NCBI RefSeq assembly: GCF_036898825.1
Contig: NZ_JARUND010000002.1
Location: forward strand, 62,001-126,000
Origin: Streptomyces sp. B21-083
Lineage (GTDB): Bacteria; Actinomycetota; Actinomycetes; Streptomycetales; Streptomycetaceae
Direction: 5' to 3'
Length of the DNA: 64,000 nucleotides
Shown: positions 1 through 10,141 of the stretch, piece after piece
Layout of the letters: each line of letters opens with the position of its first letter
Position numbering within the stretch: position 1 is the stretch's first letter
Program-made: the position numbers and the translations under genes
Notes under the pieces: generated by a model
Databases searched by the model: none
Told to the model about the DNA's origin: nothing
What the model saw: the letters and a program-made list of their open reading frames with translations, nothing else

Positions 1-513
1 GCGCTGCTGGTCCGCCTCACCGGGGCGAACGCGGTGCTGGAGATCGGCACTTTCACCGGCTACAGCACCCTGTGCATGGCCCGTGCCCTGCCCCTCGGTG
101 GAAGGCTGGTGACCTGCGACATCACCGACCGATGGCCGTCGATCGGCGCGGAGTACTGGAAGCGGGCCGGGGTGGACTCCGTGATCGACCTGCGGGTGGG
201 CGACGCGGCCGAAACCCTGGAGGGGCTGCTCGCACAGGAGGGCCCGGGAACCTTCGACCTGGTGTTCATCGACGCGGACAAGGCGAACTACCCGCGGTAC
301 TACGAGCTGTCCCTTGAGCTGCTCAGGCCCGGCGGCCTCGTCGTGGTGGACAACACGCTCTTCTTCGGCCGGGTCGCCGACCCGGAGTTCACGGACGCCG
401 ACACCGCGGGCGTCCGTGAACTCAACGCCCGGCTGCACGAGGACGAGCGGGTGGAGCTGAGCATGCTCACCATGGCCGACGGCATCACACTCGCACGGCG
501 CAGGGACGTCTGA
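1..513 (+). CDS. fkbG: SAM-dependent O-methyltransferase (FkbG/CCoAOMT-like), 5' end cut by window
   Basis: The frame is open from base 1, so the start lies outside the window; 170 codons of the C-terminal part are seen, against about 220 residues usual for the family. The fragment begins just before the SAM-binding motif I ([12 protein letters not shown]) and carries the metal-site segment [13 protein letters not shown] and the following [10 protein letters not shown] strand. These are hallmarks of the caffeoyl-CoA O-methyltransferase fold (Methyltransf_3). Enzymes of this type (FkbG in FK520, Asm17 in ansamitocin) methylate the 2-hydroxyl of hydroxymalonyl-ACP. Lying convergent to fkbH, fkbI, fkbJ and fkbK homologues, it is most simply the last enzyme of methoxymalonyl-ACP synthesis. 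A tailoring O-methyltransferase acting on another substrate is possible. Family certain; role inferred from neighbours. Confidence 0.85.
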   Translation, partial: ALLVRLTGANAVLEIGTFTGYSTLCMARALPLGGRLVTCDITDRWPSIGAEYWKRAGVDSVIDLRVGDAAETLEGLLAQEGPGTFDLVFIDADKANYPRYYELSLELLRPGGLVVVDNTLFFGRVADPEFTDADTAGVRELNARLHEDERVELSMLTMADGITLARRRDV

Positions 514-529
514 CGACGCCCACACATGA

Positions 530-565
530 GACCTCGCCGCGCGCTCCCGCGCGGCGAGGTCTTTT
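530..565. terminator. Strong hairpin terminator between convergent genes
   Basis: A perfect 14-bp stem (530-543 paired with 548-561) closes a four-base loop (544-547), and four T residues follow on the plus strand (562-565). It sits 16 bases after the methyltransferase stop and 13 bases beyond the stop of fkbH on the other strand. The T run suits termination of the plus-strand gene. For the minus strand the tract after the stem is only weakly T-rich, so bidirectional use is likely but less certain. Confidence 0.85.
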
Positions 566-574
566 GTCGCGCGG

Positions 575-1714
575 TCAGGCCCCGGCCGCCACCGAGCTGT
601 CGGCGGCGGCCCGCACGGCCAGGTCAGGTGCGACCAGCCGGATCGTCGCGGACGGGGGCTGCGGTGCCGCGGCCAGGTGCAGCCGCTCGACCTCCTCCGC
701 TCCCCCGGCCCGCGCGTGCGCCGTCGCCACGGCGTCCCGGCAGGCGCAGGGCTCCTCGTCGAATCCCGCGAACCGGTAGGCGACTTCCATCATGCGGTTA
801 CGGTCCGTCCTGCGGAAGTCGGCCACGAGATGGACCCCGGCCGCGGCGGCCTGGCTCACCAGCCAGCTCAGGATGACCGATCCGGCGCCGAAGGAGACCA
901 CACGGCAGGACGTGGCAAGCAGCTTCAGATGCCATACGGCCGGGTGTTTCTCCAACAACATCACGCCGACGGCTCCATGGGGCCCGAACCTGTCGGTGAG
1001 GCTGGTGACCAGGACCTCGTGGCCGGGATCCGCCAGCAGGTCGCGCAGCGCCCGGTCCGAGTAGTGCACTCCGGTGGCGTTCATCTGGCTGGTGCGCAGG
1101 GTGAGTTCCTCGACGCGGGTGATCTCCTCCCCGGTGGCCCGGTCGATGCGCATCACCAGTTCGAGGGAGCGCAGGAACTCCTGGTCGGGGCCCTCGAAGT
1201 CGGACCGTTCACTCTCCCTGCGGAAGCCGGCCTGGTACATCTCCCGCCGGCGCCGGGAGTCCACCGTGCTGACGGCGGGGCTGAACTCGGGCAGGCCGGT
1301 GAGGGTCAGTGCCTCCTCGGCCGGGTAGCAGCGTACGTCCGGGAGGTGGTAGGCCACTTCGGCCCGCTCGGCGGGCTGGTCGTCGATGAAGGCGATGGTC
1401 CGGTGGGCGAAGCTGAGGCCTTCGGCGATACGTCTGACCGCTTCGGACTTGGGGCCCCAGCCGATCTCGGGCAGGACGAAGTACTCGGCGATGCCCAGCT
1501 CCTCCAGACGCGCCCAGGCGAGGTCGTGGTCGTTTCGGCTGCACACGGACTGCAGGATGCCGCGTGAGTCCAGTTCGACGACGGCCGTTCGTATCGCGTC
1601 GGGCAGCCGTACCTCCACGTCCTCCAGCAGCGTGCCCTGCCAGAGGGTGTTGTCCAGATCCCAGACCAGGCACTTCACCATGGCCGGCGCGTCGGCGCCG
1701 GTCTTGTCGCTCAT
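575..1714 (-). CDS. fkbH: FkbH-like glyceryl transferase/phosphatase (methoxymalonyl-ACP pathway)
   Basis: 379 residues, the usual length for FkbH. The HAD-superfamily signature DLDNTLW lies at residues 19-25 (Asp19 and Asp21 the expected nucleophile and acid/base). A later HAD motif, IAFIDDQPAERAEV, follows, and the C-terminal half resembles the GNAT-like domain of the family. FkbH proteins take 1,3-bisphosphoglycerate, dephosphorylate it and load the glyceryl unit on a dedicated ACP, the first step to methoxymalonyl-ACP. The ATG start overlaps the stop of the acyl-CoA dehydrogenase gene (ATGA, 1711-1714), so translation is probably coupled. It is the last gene of the minus-strand operon and ends next to the hairpin terminator. 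Family assignment is firm from motifs and context. Confidence 0.93.
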   Translation of the reverse strand: MSDKTGADAPAMVKCLVWDLDNTLWQGTLLEDVEVRLPDAIRTAVVELDSRGILQSVCSRNDHDLAWARLEELGIAEYFVLPEIGWGPKSEAVRRIAEGLSFAHRTIAFIDDQPAERAEVAYHLPDVRCYPAEEALTLTGLPEFSPAVSTVDSRRRREMYQAGFRRESERSDFEGPDQEFLRSLELVMRIDRATGEEITRVEELTLRTSQMNATGVHYSDRALRDLLADPGHEVLVTSLTDRFGPHGAVGVMLLEKHPAVWHLKLLATSCRVVSFGAGSVILSWLVSQAAAAGVHLVADFRRTDRNRMMEVAYRFAGFDEEPCACRDAVATAHARAGGAEEVERLHLAAAPQPPSATIRLVAPDLAVRAAADSSVAAGA

Positions 1715-2826
1715 GACGGCTCCACAGTTGTCAACGCGTGTTGGGCGAGCATCAGTTCACACATCTCGTTGCTGCCCTCGATGAGTTCCATCAGTTTGGC
1801 GTCCCGGAAGGCGCGGGCCACCGGGTGGCCGTCCTGGGCCCCCGCCGAGGCCATGACCTGTACGGCCGACGCTGCGCCGCGGGCCGCGTGGCCGGCACTG
1901 ACGTGCTTGGCGAGGATGGTGGAGATCACCATGTCCGGGGAGCCGTTGTCCCAGCAGTGGCTGGCGTGTTCGCAGGCGCGGGTGGCGACCTGTTCCCCGA
2001 CGAACAGGTCGGCCAAATGCTTGGCGACGAGCTGGTGGCGGGCGAGCGGCTGTCCGAACTGCGTGCGGGACGAGGCGTGCCGGGTGGTGGCGGCCAGACA
2101 GGCGCGCAGGATGCCGACGCACCCCCAGGCGACCGACATCCTCCCGTAGGCCAGGGCGGTGGTCACGAGCAGCGGCAGGGACAGGCCCTCGCCTCCCAGC
2201 ACGCTGTCGGCGGGGAGGCGGACCGAGTCGAGGCGGACCTCGGCGTGTCCGGCGGCGCGGCAGCCGAGTGGATCGGCGACCCGTCGCACCTGGACGCCGG
2301 GTGCCCGGGCGGGCACGACCACGGCGGCGCCGCCGTCGCCCAGCCGTCCGAAGACGATGAGCAGGTCCGCGTAGTGAGCGGCCGTCATCCACACCTTGTG
2401 GCCGTCGACCACGACGCTGTCGCCGTCGGCGGTGATGCGGGTGTCGATGCCGGACAGGTCGCTGCCGGCCTGGGGCTCGCTGAAGCCGACGGCGGCCAGC
2501 TCGCCCGAGGCGAGGCGGGGCAGCAGTTCCCGGCGCTGTGCGTCGGTGCCAAGCCGTTCGACGGTCCAGGCGGCCATGCCCTGGGAGGTCATGACACTGC
2601 GCAGCGAACTGCACAGGCTGCCGACGTGGGCGGTGAACTCGCCGCCGGTGCGGCTGTCCCAGCCCAGGCCGCCGTACTCGGTGGGCACGCCGGTGCACAA
2701 CTGCCCGGCGGCGCCCAGCTTTCTCAGCAGTTCGGCCGGGAGCAGGCCCGACCGGTCCCAGTCACCGGCCCGGTCACCGACCAGGCCGGTGACCGAGGCC
2801 GTCGCCTCGGCGAGACGGTCACTCAC
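1711..2826 (-). CDS. fkbI: FkbI-like acyl-CoA (acyl-ACP) dehydrogenase
   Basis: 371 residues from the GTG at 2826. The flavin-binding signature GFSEPQAGSD is at residues 114-123, and the C-terminal LIEGSNEM segment carries the expected catalytic Glu near residue 350. In methoxymalonyl-ACP synthesis FkbI-type flavoproteins act with the FkbK dehydrogenase to oxidise the glyceryl-ACP C3 to a carboxylate. The frame stays open to 3039, but that extension only reads the ACP gene out of frame. The GTG at 2826 has a GGGGA ribosome binding site five bases upstream and shares eight bases with the end of the ACP gene (GTGAGTGA). Its own stop overlaps the fkbH start. Compared with other members nothing appears truncated. 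Confidence 0.92.
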   Translation of the reverse strand: MSDRLAEATASVTGLVGDRAGDWDRSGLLPAELLRKLGAAGQLCTGVPTEYGGLGWDSRTGGEFTAHVGSLCSSLRSVMTSQGMAAWTVERLGTDAQRRELLPRLASGELAAVGFSEPQAGSDLSGIDTRITADGDSVVVDGHKVWMTAAHYADLLIVFGRLGDGGAAVVVPARAPGVQVRRVADPLGCRAAGHAEVRLDSVRLPADSVLGGEGLSLPLLVTTALAYGRMSVAWGCVGILRACLAATTRHASSRTQFGQPLARHQLVAKHLADLFVGEQVATRACEHASHCWDNGSPDMVISTILAKHVSAGHAARGAASAVQVMASAGAQDGHPVARAFRDAKLMELIEGSNEMCELMLAQHALTTVEPS

Positions 2827-3094
2827 CGTTGTCCCCGGCGGCCGCTCGCAGTCGGCGGACCAGGGCCGCCATGCCCGCGACAGTACGGAAGTTGTCCAGG
2901 CGCAGGTCGGCGCCCCGGATCCCGATGTCGTACGACTTCTCCAGATGGACGACGAGTTCCATCGCGAACAGGGACGATAGGCCGCCGGACGCGAAGAGGT
3001 CCGTGTCCGCCTCCCACACGGTCCTGGTGCGGACCTCAAGGAAGTCGAGGAGTTCCTTCTCCACGGTCTCCGATGGCATGGTCATGGCCTTCAC
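2819..3094 (-). CDS. fkbJ: FkbJ-like discrete acyl carrier protein for methoxymalonyl synthesis
   Basis: 91 residues from the GTG at 3094, or 88 or 86 from the ATGs at 3085 and 3079, which have better-placed AAGG or GAAGG sites. The 4'-phosphopantetheine attachment serine is Ser41 (GTG numbering) in GGLSSLFAMELV. This differs from the [11 protein letters not shown] motif of the PKS-embedded ACPs in this window. From memory it matches the NSLFAMQLV-type motif of ACPs dedicated to methoxymalonyl units (FkbJ, Asm14). The glyceryl unit loaded by FkbH is oxidised and methylated on this carrier and then handed to a PKS acyltransferase. The gene overlaps fkbK upstream by four bases (GTGA) and fkbI downstream by eight. 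Confidence 0.92.
   Translation of the reverse strand: MKAMTMPSETVEKELLDFLEVRTRTVWEADTDLFASGGLSSLFAMELVVHLEKSYDIGIRGADLRLDNFRTVAGMAALVRRLRAAAGDNGE
2832..2836 (-). promoter_or_regulatory. Ribosome binding site fixing the GTG start of fkbI
   Basis: GGGGA lies five bases upstream of the GTG at 2826, inside the last codons of the ACP gene. It supports that start over any upstream codon in the longer open frame, which would overlap the ACP gene out of frame. Confidence 0.6.
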
Positions 3095-3963
3095 CCTTCG
3101 TATGCGTAGAAACCACGGCCGGACTTCCGGCCGATGTCGCCTGCCCGCACCTTCTCCAGCAGCAGGTCGCAGGGACGGCAGCCGCCGTCGCCGGTGCGCT
3201 CGTACAGCACGTTCAGCGAGTCGACGAGGTTGTCGATGCCGATGAGGTCCGCGGTGCGCAACGGGCCTGTGGCGTGGCCCAGGCAGCCCTGCATGAGCGC
3301 GTCGACGTCCTCGGCGGTCGCCGTGCCCTCCTGTACCACCCGGGCCGCGTCGTTGATCATCGGGTGGAGGACCCGGCTGGTCACGAAGCCGGGGGCGTCC
3401 CGTACCACGACGGCCTGGCGGCGGAGGGTGGCGAGCAGGGCCCGTACGGAGTCCATGGCCGCTTCGCCGGTGCGGGCGCCGCGAATGACCTCGACCGTAC
3501 GGATGAGATAGGACGGATTCATGAAATGCGTGCCGACGAGTTCCGCCGGACGCACGGCCGCCGAGGCCAGTTCATCGATCGGAATGGACGACGTGTTGGA
3601 TATCAGGAGAGTACCAGGCGAAACAACGGCGGAAACCTCCGCGATCACTTTCTCCTTGAGTTCCGTGATTTCCGTGACGGCCTCGATGACCGCGATGGAA
3701 CCGGCCGCTTCGGACACCGAATCACTAATGACGAGTTCCCCGCCGGGAACGTCGTCCGGCAGCGCGCCCATGAGCCGCGCCAGCCGCAGTTCGTGGGCTA
3801 TCCGGGCCTCCGCCTCCTCACGTTTGGCCTGGTCGACGTCGACGAGTGTCACCTGAACACCGTGGCCGATCGCCAGGGTGGTGATGCCCACGCCCATGAC
3901 GCCGGCGCCCAGGACGGTGATGCGTGGCGCTTTCCGCACGTCACCGGCATTGTTTTCGGACAT
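3091..3963 (-). CDS. fkbK: FkbK-like 3-hydroxyacyl-CoA (acyl-ACP) dehydrogenase
   Basis: 290 residues, normal for the 3-hydroxybutyryl-CoA dehydrogenase family. The NAD-binding GAGVMG is at residues 19-24; SNTSS and THFMNP (catalytic His) follow in the expected order, and DAPGFVTSR opens the C-terminal domain. In this pathway it oxidises the primary alcohol of glyceryl-ACP. The ATG at 3963 (GGAG four bases upstream) is preferred. An ATG at 3978 would add five residues and overlap the PKS stop as ATGA. The frame is open further to 4797, but that reads the thioesterase region out of frame. Codon use near the start is visibly less GC-rich than in the rest of the cluster. Confidence 0.92.
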   Translation of the reverse strand: MSENNAGDVRKAPRITVLGAGVMGVGITTLAIGHGVQVTLVDVDQAKREEAEARIAHELRLARLMGALPDDVPGGELVISDSVSEAAGSIAVIEAVTEITELKEKVIAEVSAVVSPGTLLISNTSSIPIDELASAAVRPAELVGTHFMNPSYLIRTVEVIRGARTGEAAMDSVRALLATLRRQAVVVRDAPGFVTSRVLHPMINDAARVVQEGTATAEDVDALMQGCLGHATGPLRTADLIGIDNLVDSLNVLYERTGDGGCRPCDLLLEKVRAGDIGRKSGRGFYAYEG

Positions 3964-3974
3964 TTCACTCCACT

Positions 3975-6900
3975 TCATTTCCTGATGAATTCGGGAACTG
4001 TCGACTCGAGCCATCCGGTGACGGCTTCGACCGTCGTCCGCAGATGCTGTTCCATCATCGACCAGTGATTTCCGGGTACGTCCAGGACGGAATGTGCGGA
4101 CTGCCATGAGGCCCGCCAGTCGATGTCGCTGTCCGGTGCCGGTTCCGCCAGCGGTCGTGAGGCGCGGACGAGCAGGACGGGCGCTTTGACGGGGGGCGGC
4201 GCCCAGTCGTCGAGGAGCTGGAAGTAGCGGCCCATCGCGGTCAGCCGGGTGCCGTCCATGGGGGCGGCCCGGTCCTCTCGTTCGAACATGCCGCTGACCA
4301 GCACGTCGTCGAACTGGGTCATGGCCTGGTCGTCGGACAGATAGGTGTCCAGCAGCACGACCGCGACCGGGCCGGCTCCGAGGGCTTCGAGGCGGGCGGC
4401 GGCGGCGTGGGCGAGGGTGCCGCCCGACGAGGAGCCGAGCAGTACTTTCGGGCGGTCGCCGAGGCGCCGCTGGAGGACCTCGGTCTGGAAGTCCAGCAGC
4501 GCGGACATGTCGGCGGGCAGCGGCTCGTCGGGGGCGAAGCCCGGCGCGTCCAGCGCGCTGACGCCGTACCGGCCCTGGAAGGCGGACGCGAAGCGGCTGT
4601 ACTGGTGGGCTCCGCCGAGCGCCACCACGGAGGCGAAGCAGACCAGTTCCGGTGCGTCGTCCCGGACGTGGAGCCGTAGCAGCTCCGGTCGCCGGCCGGG
4701 TGAGCGCGGCAGGTCGGCCCCGGAACCGAAGTCGGGGCGCAGTTTCGCGGCCTGCTGGAGGATCTGGATGCCGGCGTGGATTTGGCCCGCCTCGCACGCC
4801 TGTCGGAACAGAGCGCTGACCGGGTCGTGCTGTGGTTCACCGGCCGGCTGCTCGGCTTCCGGCGTGGAACTCCGGGCGAGTTCCGCCCGCAGGTGCTCGG
4901 CCAGCCGGGCGGGGGTCGCGGAGTCGAGTACGGCGGTGGGGCGCAGCCGCAGGCCGAGGCCGGCCGCGAGGCGGTTGCGCAGTTCGACGGCGGTCAGCGA
5001 GTCGAAGCCGGCCTCCAGGAAGGCGTCGCCCGGGGACAGCGCGTCCGGGTCGGCGTGGCCGAGCACCTCGGCCGCGTGCGTCCGCACCAGCCGCAGCAGG
5101 ATCTCGTCCTGCTCCGCCTCCGGTGCGGCGGCCAGCCGGGGCAGCAGCGACGCGTCGGGGTCCGGGCCACGGCGACGGGCCGCGGGGGTCCGGATCAGTG
5201 AGCGCAGCAGGTGCGGCACAGGGCCGCCACCGCGCTGGGCCCGCAGGTCCAGGCCCACCGGTGCGAGTACGGGGTCGTCGCCCGCCAGCGCCGCGTCGAA
5301 CAGTGCCAGGCCCTCCTCGGTGGGCAGCGCGCGCACCCCGCCGCGTGCCATCCGCCGCAGGTCCGTGTCGCTGAGGGCGGCGGTGAGGGCGGTGCGCCGC
5401 TCCCACAGGCCCCAGGCGAGGGAGGTGCCGGGCAGTCCCGCCCGGTGGCGGGCGGCGGCCAGGGCGTCGGTGAAGGCGTTGGCGGCCGCGTAGGCGGACT
5501 GGCCGGGGCTGCCGAAGACACCGGCGGAGGAGGAGAACAGGACGAAAGCCGTCAGGTCGTGGTCCCGGGTCAGCTCGTGCAGATTCCAGGCGCCGTCGGC
5601 CTTGGGGCGCAGCACGGCCGCCAGGCGCTCGGGGGTGAGCGCCTCCAGCGTGCCGTCGTCCAGTACGCCGGCCGTGTGCACCACGGCACGCAGCGGGTGC
5701 TCCGGGGGGATCGCCGCGATCACGCCGGCCAGTGCCTCCCGGTCGGCCACGTCACAGGCCGCGACGGTGACCTCGGCTCCGGCGGCGCCCAGTTCGCCGG
5801 TGAGTTCCGCGATGCCCTCGGTCGCGGTGCCCCGGCGGCCGAGCAGCAGCAGGTGCCGTACACCGTGGGAGGTGACCAGGTGCCGGGCCACCAGTCCGCC
5901 GAGGGTGCCCGCGCCGCCGGTGATCAGGACGGTGCCGTCAGGGTCGAACGCCGGGGCCCGGTCGGCGGCGGGCGGACGGACCAGACGGGGGGCGTACAAG
6001 GAGCCGTCACGCAGGGCCAGTTGGGGTTCGCCCTCGGCCAGGGCGGTGGCGAGGGCGGCTTCGAGGCCATCGCCGCCGTCGGTGTCCAGCAGCACGAAGC
6101 GGCCGGGGTGCTCCAGTTGGGCGGTGCGCAGCAGTCCCCAGACGGCGGCGCCCGCGAGGTCCGTCTCCGTGCCGTCGAGGTCGACGGCGCCACGGGTGAG
6201 CACCACCAGCGGGGTGTCGGTGAACTCGGGTGCCGCCAGCCAGCGTTGCAGCAGGGCCAGTACCGCGCCTACGGCGGTCCGGGCCCCCTCGGGGCCCGGG
6301 ATCGCGGCGGGCGGGCACAGGGCCAGCACCATGTCGGACGTGGTGGGCACGTCGGCGAGGTCGGGGCACCGGTCGGCCCGGAAACCGGCCGGCAGCAGCT
6401 CGCCGTCGGACACGCCGAGTGTGGCGGCCCGGGTGCCGGTGGACGGCTCGGTGGCGGGCAGCGGCGTCCAGTCGAGGCGGAACAGTGACCGCTCGGCCGC
6501 CACGGGGGCGCCCGCCGCCGCCCGCAAGGTCAGGGCGCCGACCGTGACCACCGGGCGTCCGGTGCGGTCGGTGACCCGCACCGACACCGCGTCGCCGCCC
6601 TGCTCCGCGGGCCCGAGCACGACCCGCAGGACCGGGTCGGCCGCCGGGGCGAGGGTGACGTCGTGCCAGGAGAACGGCAGCGGCACGCCTCCCGTACCAC
6701 CGGTGTCGGTGCCGTCGGGGCGCAGGGCGACCGTCTGCAGCGCGGCGTCGAGCAGGGCCGGGTGGACGGCGAAGCCGCTCTCGCGGTTGCCCGGCGCCGA
6801 CTCCGGCAGGGCCACCTCGGCGTGGATCTCGTCGCCGCTGCGCCAGGCGGCGCGCAGGCCCTGGAAGAGGGGGCCGTAGTGGACCCCGGCCGCCTCGAAG

Positions 6901-9900
6901 TCCGCGTACAGGCTGTCGAGGTCCAGTTGCCGGGCGCCGTCGCCGGGCGGCCATCGCCCGGGGTCACCGGGCGCGGGCAGGGGGGTCTCGGCGAGGGTGC
7001 CCGCCGCATGACGTACCCAGGGTTCGGCGGATTCGGGGTCGTCGGGGCGGGAGTACAGCGCCACGGTCCGGCGGCCGTCGGGGTCTGGCGCGTCCACGGT
7101 CAGCCGCAGCCGCCGGGCCTCGTCGGGGGCGAGCACCAGGGGTGCGGCCAGGGTGAGTTCCTCCACCGTCGTGCAGCCGACATGGGCGGCGGCGTGGGCG
7201 GCCATCTCCACGAAGGCGACACCGGGCAGCAGCACCGTGCCGGAGACCGCGTGGTCCGCGAGCCATGGATGGGTGCGCGTCGAAAGACGCCCGGTGAACA
7301 GGACACCGTCGCCGTCCGGGAGGTCCACGGCGGCGGTCAGGAGCGGATGTCCGGTCTCCGTCTGGCCCGCCGACTCGGGATCCCCGGCGTGCGTGGGCAC
7401 GTCGAGCCAGTAGTGCGTGCGCTGGAAGGCGTACGTCGGCAGGTCGGTGCGGCGCGCCCCGGTGCCGTCGAACGCGCGCCGCCAGTCGACACTCACGCCG
7501 TTCGCGTGCGCCTCGCCGAGTGCCAGCAGCATCCGGTTCAGACCTCCCTCGTCGCGGCGCAGGGTGCCCACCACCACGGCGTCGTCCGCGCCGGCGTCGG
7601 CGGCGGTGTCACCGATGCCGTAGGTGAGCAGCGGGTGCGGGCTGACCTCGACGAAGGTGCGATGCCCGGCGTCGAGGAGCAGCCGGATCGCGTCGTGGAA
7701 GCGGACGGTGCCGCGGAGGTTGCGGTACCAGTAGTCGTGGTTGAGGTCACCGGCGCCGATCCAGTCGGCGTCCACCGTGGACATGAGGGGTACGGCGGGG
7801 GCGCCGGGGGTGAGACCGGCCAGGTCCTCGCCCAGTCGGTCCCGTACGGTGCTGACGTCGTCGGAGTGCGAGGCGTAGTCCACGGGGATGCGCCAGGCCA
7901 TGACGCCCTCGGCGGCGAGTTCGTCCACGAGGGCACCGACCTCGTCGCCCGGTCCGGCCACCACCAGCACGCGCGGGCCGTTGACGGCGGCGACCGTCAC
8001 CTTGCCCGGGTGGCGTTCCAGGTAGGGGGCGAGTTCGGCCTGGGAAAGCACCACGGTGGCCATGCCGCCGCCTCCGGCGAGGCCGGCCAGCGCCCGGCTG
8101 CGCAGCGCCACCACCCGGGCCGCGTCCTCCAGGCTGAGGGCGCCCGCCACGCAGGCGGCGGCGACCTCGCCCTGGCTGTGGCCGACGACCGCGGCCGGTT
8201 CGACCCCGTACGACCGCCAGAGCGCCGCCAGCGACACCATCACGGAGAACAGGACGGGCTGCAGGACGTCCACCCGGTCCAGGCCCGGTGCCTCCGGCGC
8301 GCCGCGCATCACCGCGGTGACCGGCCAGTCGAGGTAGGGGGCGAGCGCCTGTTCGCACTCCGCGATCCGGGCGGCGAACTCCGGTGACTCGTCCAGGAGT
8401 CGCGCGGCCATGCCGGGCCACTGGGAGCCGAGGCCGGGGAAGACGAAGACGGCCTTGCGTCCGGGCCGGGCGCGGGCGGTGACGACCGCCGGATGGGGCC
8501 GTCCGGCGGCCAGCTTGGCCAAGCCTGACAGCAGGGCGGGGCGGTCGTCGCCGACGACGACGGCGCGGTCCGCGAAGCGGGACCTGCCGGTGGCCAGCGA
8601 GAACCCGACGTCCAGGGGACGCGCCCGCGGGTCGTCGGTGAGATGGGCGTGCAGGGCGGCGGCCTGGGCGCGCAGCGCCGTCTCTCCCTTGGCCGAGAGC
8701 AGCCAGGCGAGGGGGGCGGGGGCCGTGCCCTCGCGGTCCGCGGGTGTCTCCGGTTCGGCGGGCGGCGCCTCCAGAACCGTGTGGGCGTTGGTGCCGCTGG
8801 CGCCGAAGGAGGAGACGCCGGCGCGGCGCGGGTGGTCGTTGTCCGGCCAGGGGGTGGCGGTGGTGAGCAGGGCGATGTCGCCCTCGGTCCAGTCCACCTG
8901 GGGGTTGGGCCGGTCGATGTGCAGAGTGCGGGGCAGCAGGCCGTGGCGCATCGCGAGCACCATCTTCATGATGCCGCCGACCCCGGCGGCGGCCTGGGTG
9001 TGGGTCAGGTTGGACTTGAGCGAGCCGAGCAGCAGCGGCCGGTCCGCCGGGCGGCTTTGGCCGTAGGTGGCGAGCAGTGCCTGCGCCTCGATGGGGTCGC
9101 CGAGGCGGGTGCCCGTGCCGTGCGCCTCCACCGCGTCGACCTCGGCGGGCGAGAGGCCCGCGGCGGCCAGCGCCTGCTGGATCACCCGCTGCTGGGAGGG
9201 CCCGTTGGGCGCGGTCATGCCGTTGCTGGCGCCGTCCTGGTTGACCGCCGAACCGCGGACCAGGGCGAGCACGGGGTGGCCGTTGCGCCGGGCGTCCGAC
9301 AGCCGTTCCAGGAGCAGGACGCCGACCCCCTCGCCGAACCCGGCTCCGTCGGCGGCGGCGGCGAACGACTTGCTGCGGCCGTCGGGCGCGAGACCGCGCT
9401 GGCGGCTGAACCCGACGTACAGGCTCGGTGTGGACATCACCGTGACGCCCCCCGCCAGGGCGAGGGTGATCTCCCCCGCCCGCAGCGCCTGGCAGGCCAG
9501 GTGGAGGGCGACCAGTGACGACGAGCACGCGGTGTCGATCGTGACGGCCGGGCCCTCCAGGCCGAGGGTGTAGGCGATCCGGCCGGTGACCACGCTGGGT
9601 ACGGTGCCGGTGCCGATGAACGCCTCGACGTCCTGCGGTATCCGGCCCAGCCGGGCGCCGTACTCGTTGTACATGACGCCCGCGTACACGCCGGTGCGGG
9701 TGCCGCGCAGGGACAGCGGGTCGATGCCGCCGCGTTCGACGGCCTCCCAGCACGTCTCCAGGAGCAGCCGCTGCTGCGGGTCCATGGCCAGCGCCTCACG
9801 CGGCGAGATGCCGAAGAAGCCGGCGTCGAAGCCGCAGGCGTCGTGCAGGAAGCCGCCCTCCCGGGTGTAGGAGGTGCCCGGGGTGTCCGGGTCGGGGTCG

Positions 9901-10139
9901 TACAGGTCGGCGACGTCCCAGCCCCGGTCGGCGGGGAACTCGCTGACGGCGTCGCGTTCCTCGGCCAGCAGCCTCCACAGGTCCTCCGGGGTGCGGACCC
10001 CGCCGGGGTAGCGGCAGCTCATCGCGACGATGGCCACCGGTTCCCGGGACTCGTCGCGGAGCCGCACGTTCTCCCCGCGCAGCCGCTCGTTCTCCAGCAG
10101 GGAGGCGCGCAGTGCCTCGACCACCTTGTGCGTGGACAT
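3975..10139 (-). CDS. Terminal modular type I PKS: KS-AT-DH-KR-ACP-TE
   Basis: 2054 residues: N-terminal docking helix (about 1-29, heptad leucines in [16 protein letters not shown]), KS 30-459, AT 560-860, DH 929-1205, KR with its structural half 1218-1610, ACP with Ser1714 in GFDSL, and a C-terminal thioesterase from about 1770. It adds the last C2 unit, makes the 2-ene and releases the chain, presumably as a macrolactone. The ATG at 10139 was chosen over an in-frame GTG at 10151 because AGGAG lies directly upstream of it. Being the only PKS with a TE, it is the end of the line. Its docking helix differs from the DYLKRV-type helices of the upstream synthases. The stop lies 11 bases before fkbK, so both are probably in one transcript. 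Confidence 0.97.
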   Translation of the reverse strand: MSTHKVVEALRASLLENERLRGENVRLRDESREPVAIVAMSCRYPGGVRTPEDLWRLLAEERDAVSEFPADRGWDVADLYDPDPDTPGTSYTREGGFLHDACGFDAGFFGISPREALAMDPQQRLLLETCWEAVERGGIDPLSLRGTRTGVYAGVMYNEYGARLGRIPQDVEAFIGTGTVPSVVTGRIAYTLGLEGPAVTIDTACSSSLVALHLACQALRAGEITLALAGGVTVMSTPSLYVGFSRQRGLAPDGRSKSFAAAADGAGFGEGVGVLLLERLSDARRNGHPVLALVRGSAVNQDGASNGMTAPNGPSQQRVIQQALAAAGLSPAEVDAVEAHGTGTRLGDPIEAQALLATYGQSRPADRPLLLGSLKSNLTHTQAAAGVGGIMKMVLAMRHGLLPRTLHIDRPNPQVDWTEGDIALLTTATPWPDNDHPRRAGVSSFGASGTNAHTVLEAPPAEPETPADREGTAPAPLAWLLSAKGETALRAQAAALHAHLTDDPRARPLDVGFSLATGRSRFADRAVVVGDDRPALLSGLAKLAAGRPHPAVVTARARPGRKAVFVFPGLGSQWPGMAARLLDESPEFAARIAECEQALAPYLDWPVTAVMRGAPEAPGLDRVDVLQPVLFSVMVSLAALWRSYGVEPAAVVGHSQGEVAAACVAGALSLEDAARVVALRSRALAGLAGGGGMATVVLSQAELAPYLERHPGKVTVAAVNGPRVLVVAGPGDEVGALVDELAAEGVMAWRIPVDYASHSDDVSTVRDRLGEDLAGLTPGAPAVPLMSTVDADWIGAGDLNHDYWYRNLRGTVRFHDAIRLLLDAGHRTFVEVSPHPLLTYGIGDTAADAGADDAVVVGTLRRDEGGLNRMLLALGEAHANGVSVDWRRAFDGTGARRTDLPTYAFQRTHYWLDVPTHAGDPESAGQTETGHPLLTAAVDLPDGDGVLFTGRLSTRTHPWLADHAVSGTVLLPGVAFVEMAAHAAAHVGCTTVEELTLAAPLVLAPDEARRLRLTVDAPDPDGRRTVALYSRPDDPESAEPWVRHAAGTLAETPLPAPGDPGRWPPGDGARQLDLDSLYADFEAAGVHYGPLFQGLRAAWRSGDEIHAEVALPESAPGNRESGFAVHPALLDAALQTVALRPDGTDTGGTGGVPLPFSWHDVTLAPAADPVLRVVLGPAEQGGDAVSVRVTDRTGRPVVTVGALTLRAAAGAPVAAERSLFRLDWTPLPATEPSTGTRAATLGVSDGELLPAGFRADRCPDLADVPTTSDMVLALCPPAAIPGPEGARTAVGAVLALLQRWLAAPEFTDTPLVVLTRGAVDLDGTETDLAGAAVWGLLRTAQLEHPGRFVLLDTDGGDGLEAALATALAEGEPQLALRDGSLYAPRLVRPPAADRAPAFDPDGTVLITGGAGTLGGLVARHLVTSHGVRHLLLLGRRGTATEGIAELTGELGAAGAEVTVAACDVADREALAGVIAAIPPEHPLRAVVHTAGVLDDGTLEALTPERLAAVLRPKADGAWNLHELTRDHDLTAFVLFSSSAGVFGSPGQSAYAAANAFTDALAAARHRAGLPGTSLAWGLWERRTALTAALSDTDLRRMARGGVRALPTEEGLALFDAALAGDDPVLAPVGLDLRAQRGGGPVPHLLRSLIRTPAARRRGPDPDASLLPRLAAAPEAEQDEILLRLVRTHAAEVLGHADPDALSPGDAFLEAGFDSLTAVELRNRLAAGLGLRLRPTAVLDSATPARLAEHLRAELARSSTPEAEQPAGEPQHDPVSALFRQACEAGQIHAGIQILQQAAKLRPDFGSGADLPRSPGRRPELLRLHVRDDAPELVCFASVVALGGAHQYSRFASAFQGRYGVSALDAPGFAPDEPLPADMSALLDFQTEVLQRRLGDRPKVLLGSSSGGTLAHAAAARLEALGAGPVAVVLLDTYLSDDQAMTQFDDVLVSGMFEREDRAAPMDGTRLTAMGRYFQLLDDWAPPPVKAPVLLVRASRPLAEPAPDSDIDWRASWQSAHSVLDVPGNHWSMMEQHLRTTVEAVTGWLESTVPEFIRK
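3978..4830 (-). other. Type I thioesterase domain (chain release/macrolactonisation)
   Basis: C-terminal alpha/beta-hydrolase domain of the terminal PKS. The nucleophile elbow reads [12 protein letters not shown], with the serine codon at 4428-4430 (residue 1904). PKS thioesterases usually have GHSxGG here, so the His before the catalytic Ser is replaced by Ser. The following LLDTY and C-terminal [10 protein letters not shown] supply the expected Asp and His. From the assembly order, cyclisation onto the hydroxyl made in module 6 gives an 18-membered ring. Confidence 0.9.
4900..10050 (-). other. PKS module 13 (inferred number): KS-AT(methylmalonyl)-DH-KR-ACP
   Basis: KS Cys in DTACSSS near 9528; the third KS motif reads SNLTHTQ where SNIGHTQ is usual, with His kept. 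AT: GHSQGE at 8165-8182 and YASH at 7866-7877, the methylmalonyl-CoA signature. [12 protein letters not shown] fits HxxxGxxxxP (His at 7251-7253). [11 protein letters not shown], an LDD motif near 5655 (B-type) and intact Ser/Tyr/Asn. Predicted unit: C1-C2 with a 2-methyl group and a C2=C3 double bond. Confidence 0.88.
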
Positions 10140-10141
10140 CT

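Noticed and set aside
1711..3039. Acyl-CoA dehydrogenase start at 3039
   Set aside because: It would overlap the whole ACP gene in another frame; the GTG at 2826 has a good ribosome binding site and gives the normal family length.
3091..4797. Longer FkbK-type protein fused to an N-terminal extension from 4797
   Set aside because: The extension overlaps the thioesterase coding region and is Arg/Pro-rich shadow sequence; the Rossmann fold begins right after the ATG at 3963.
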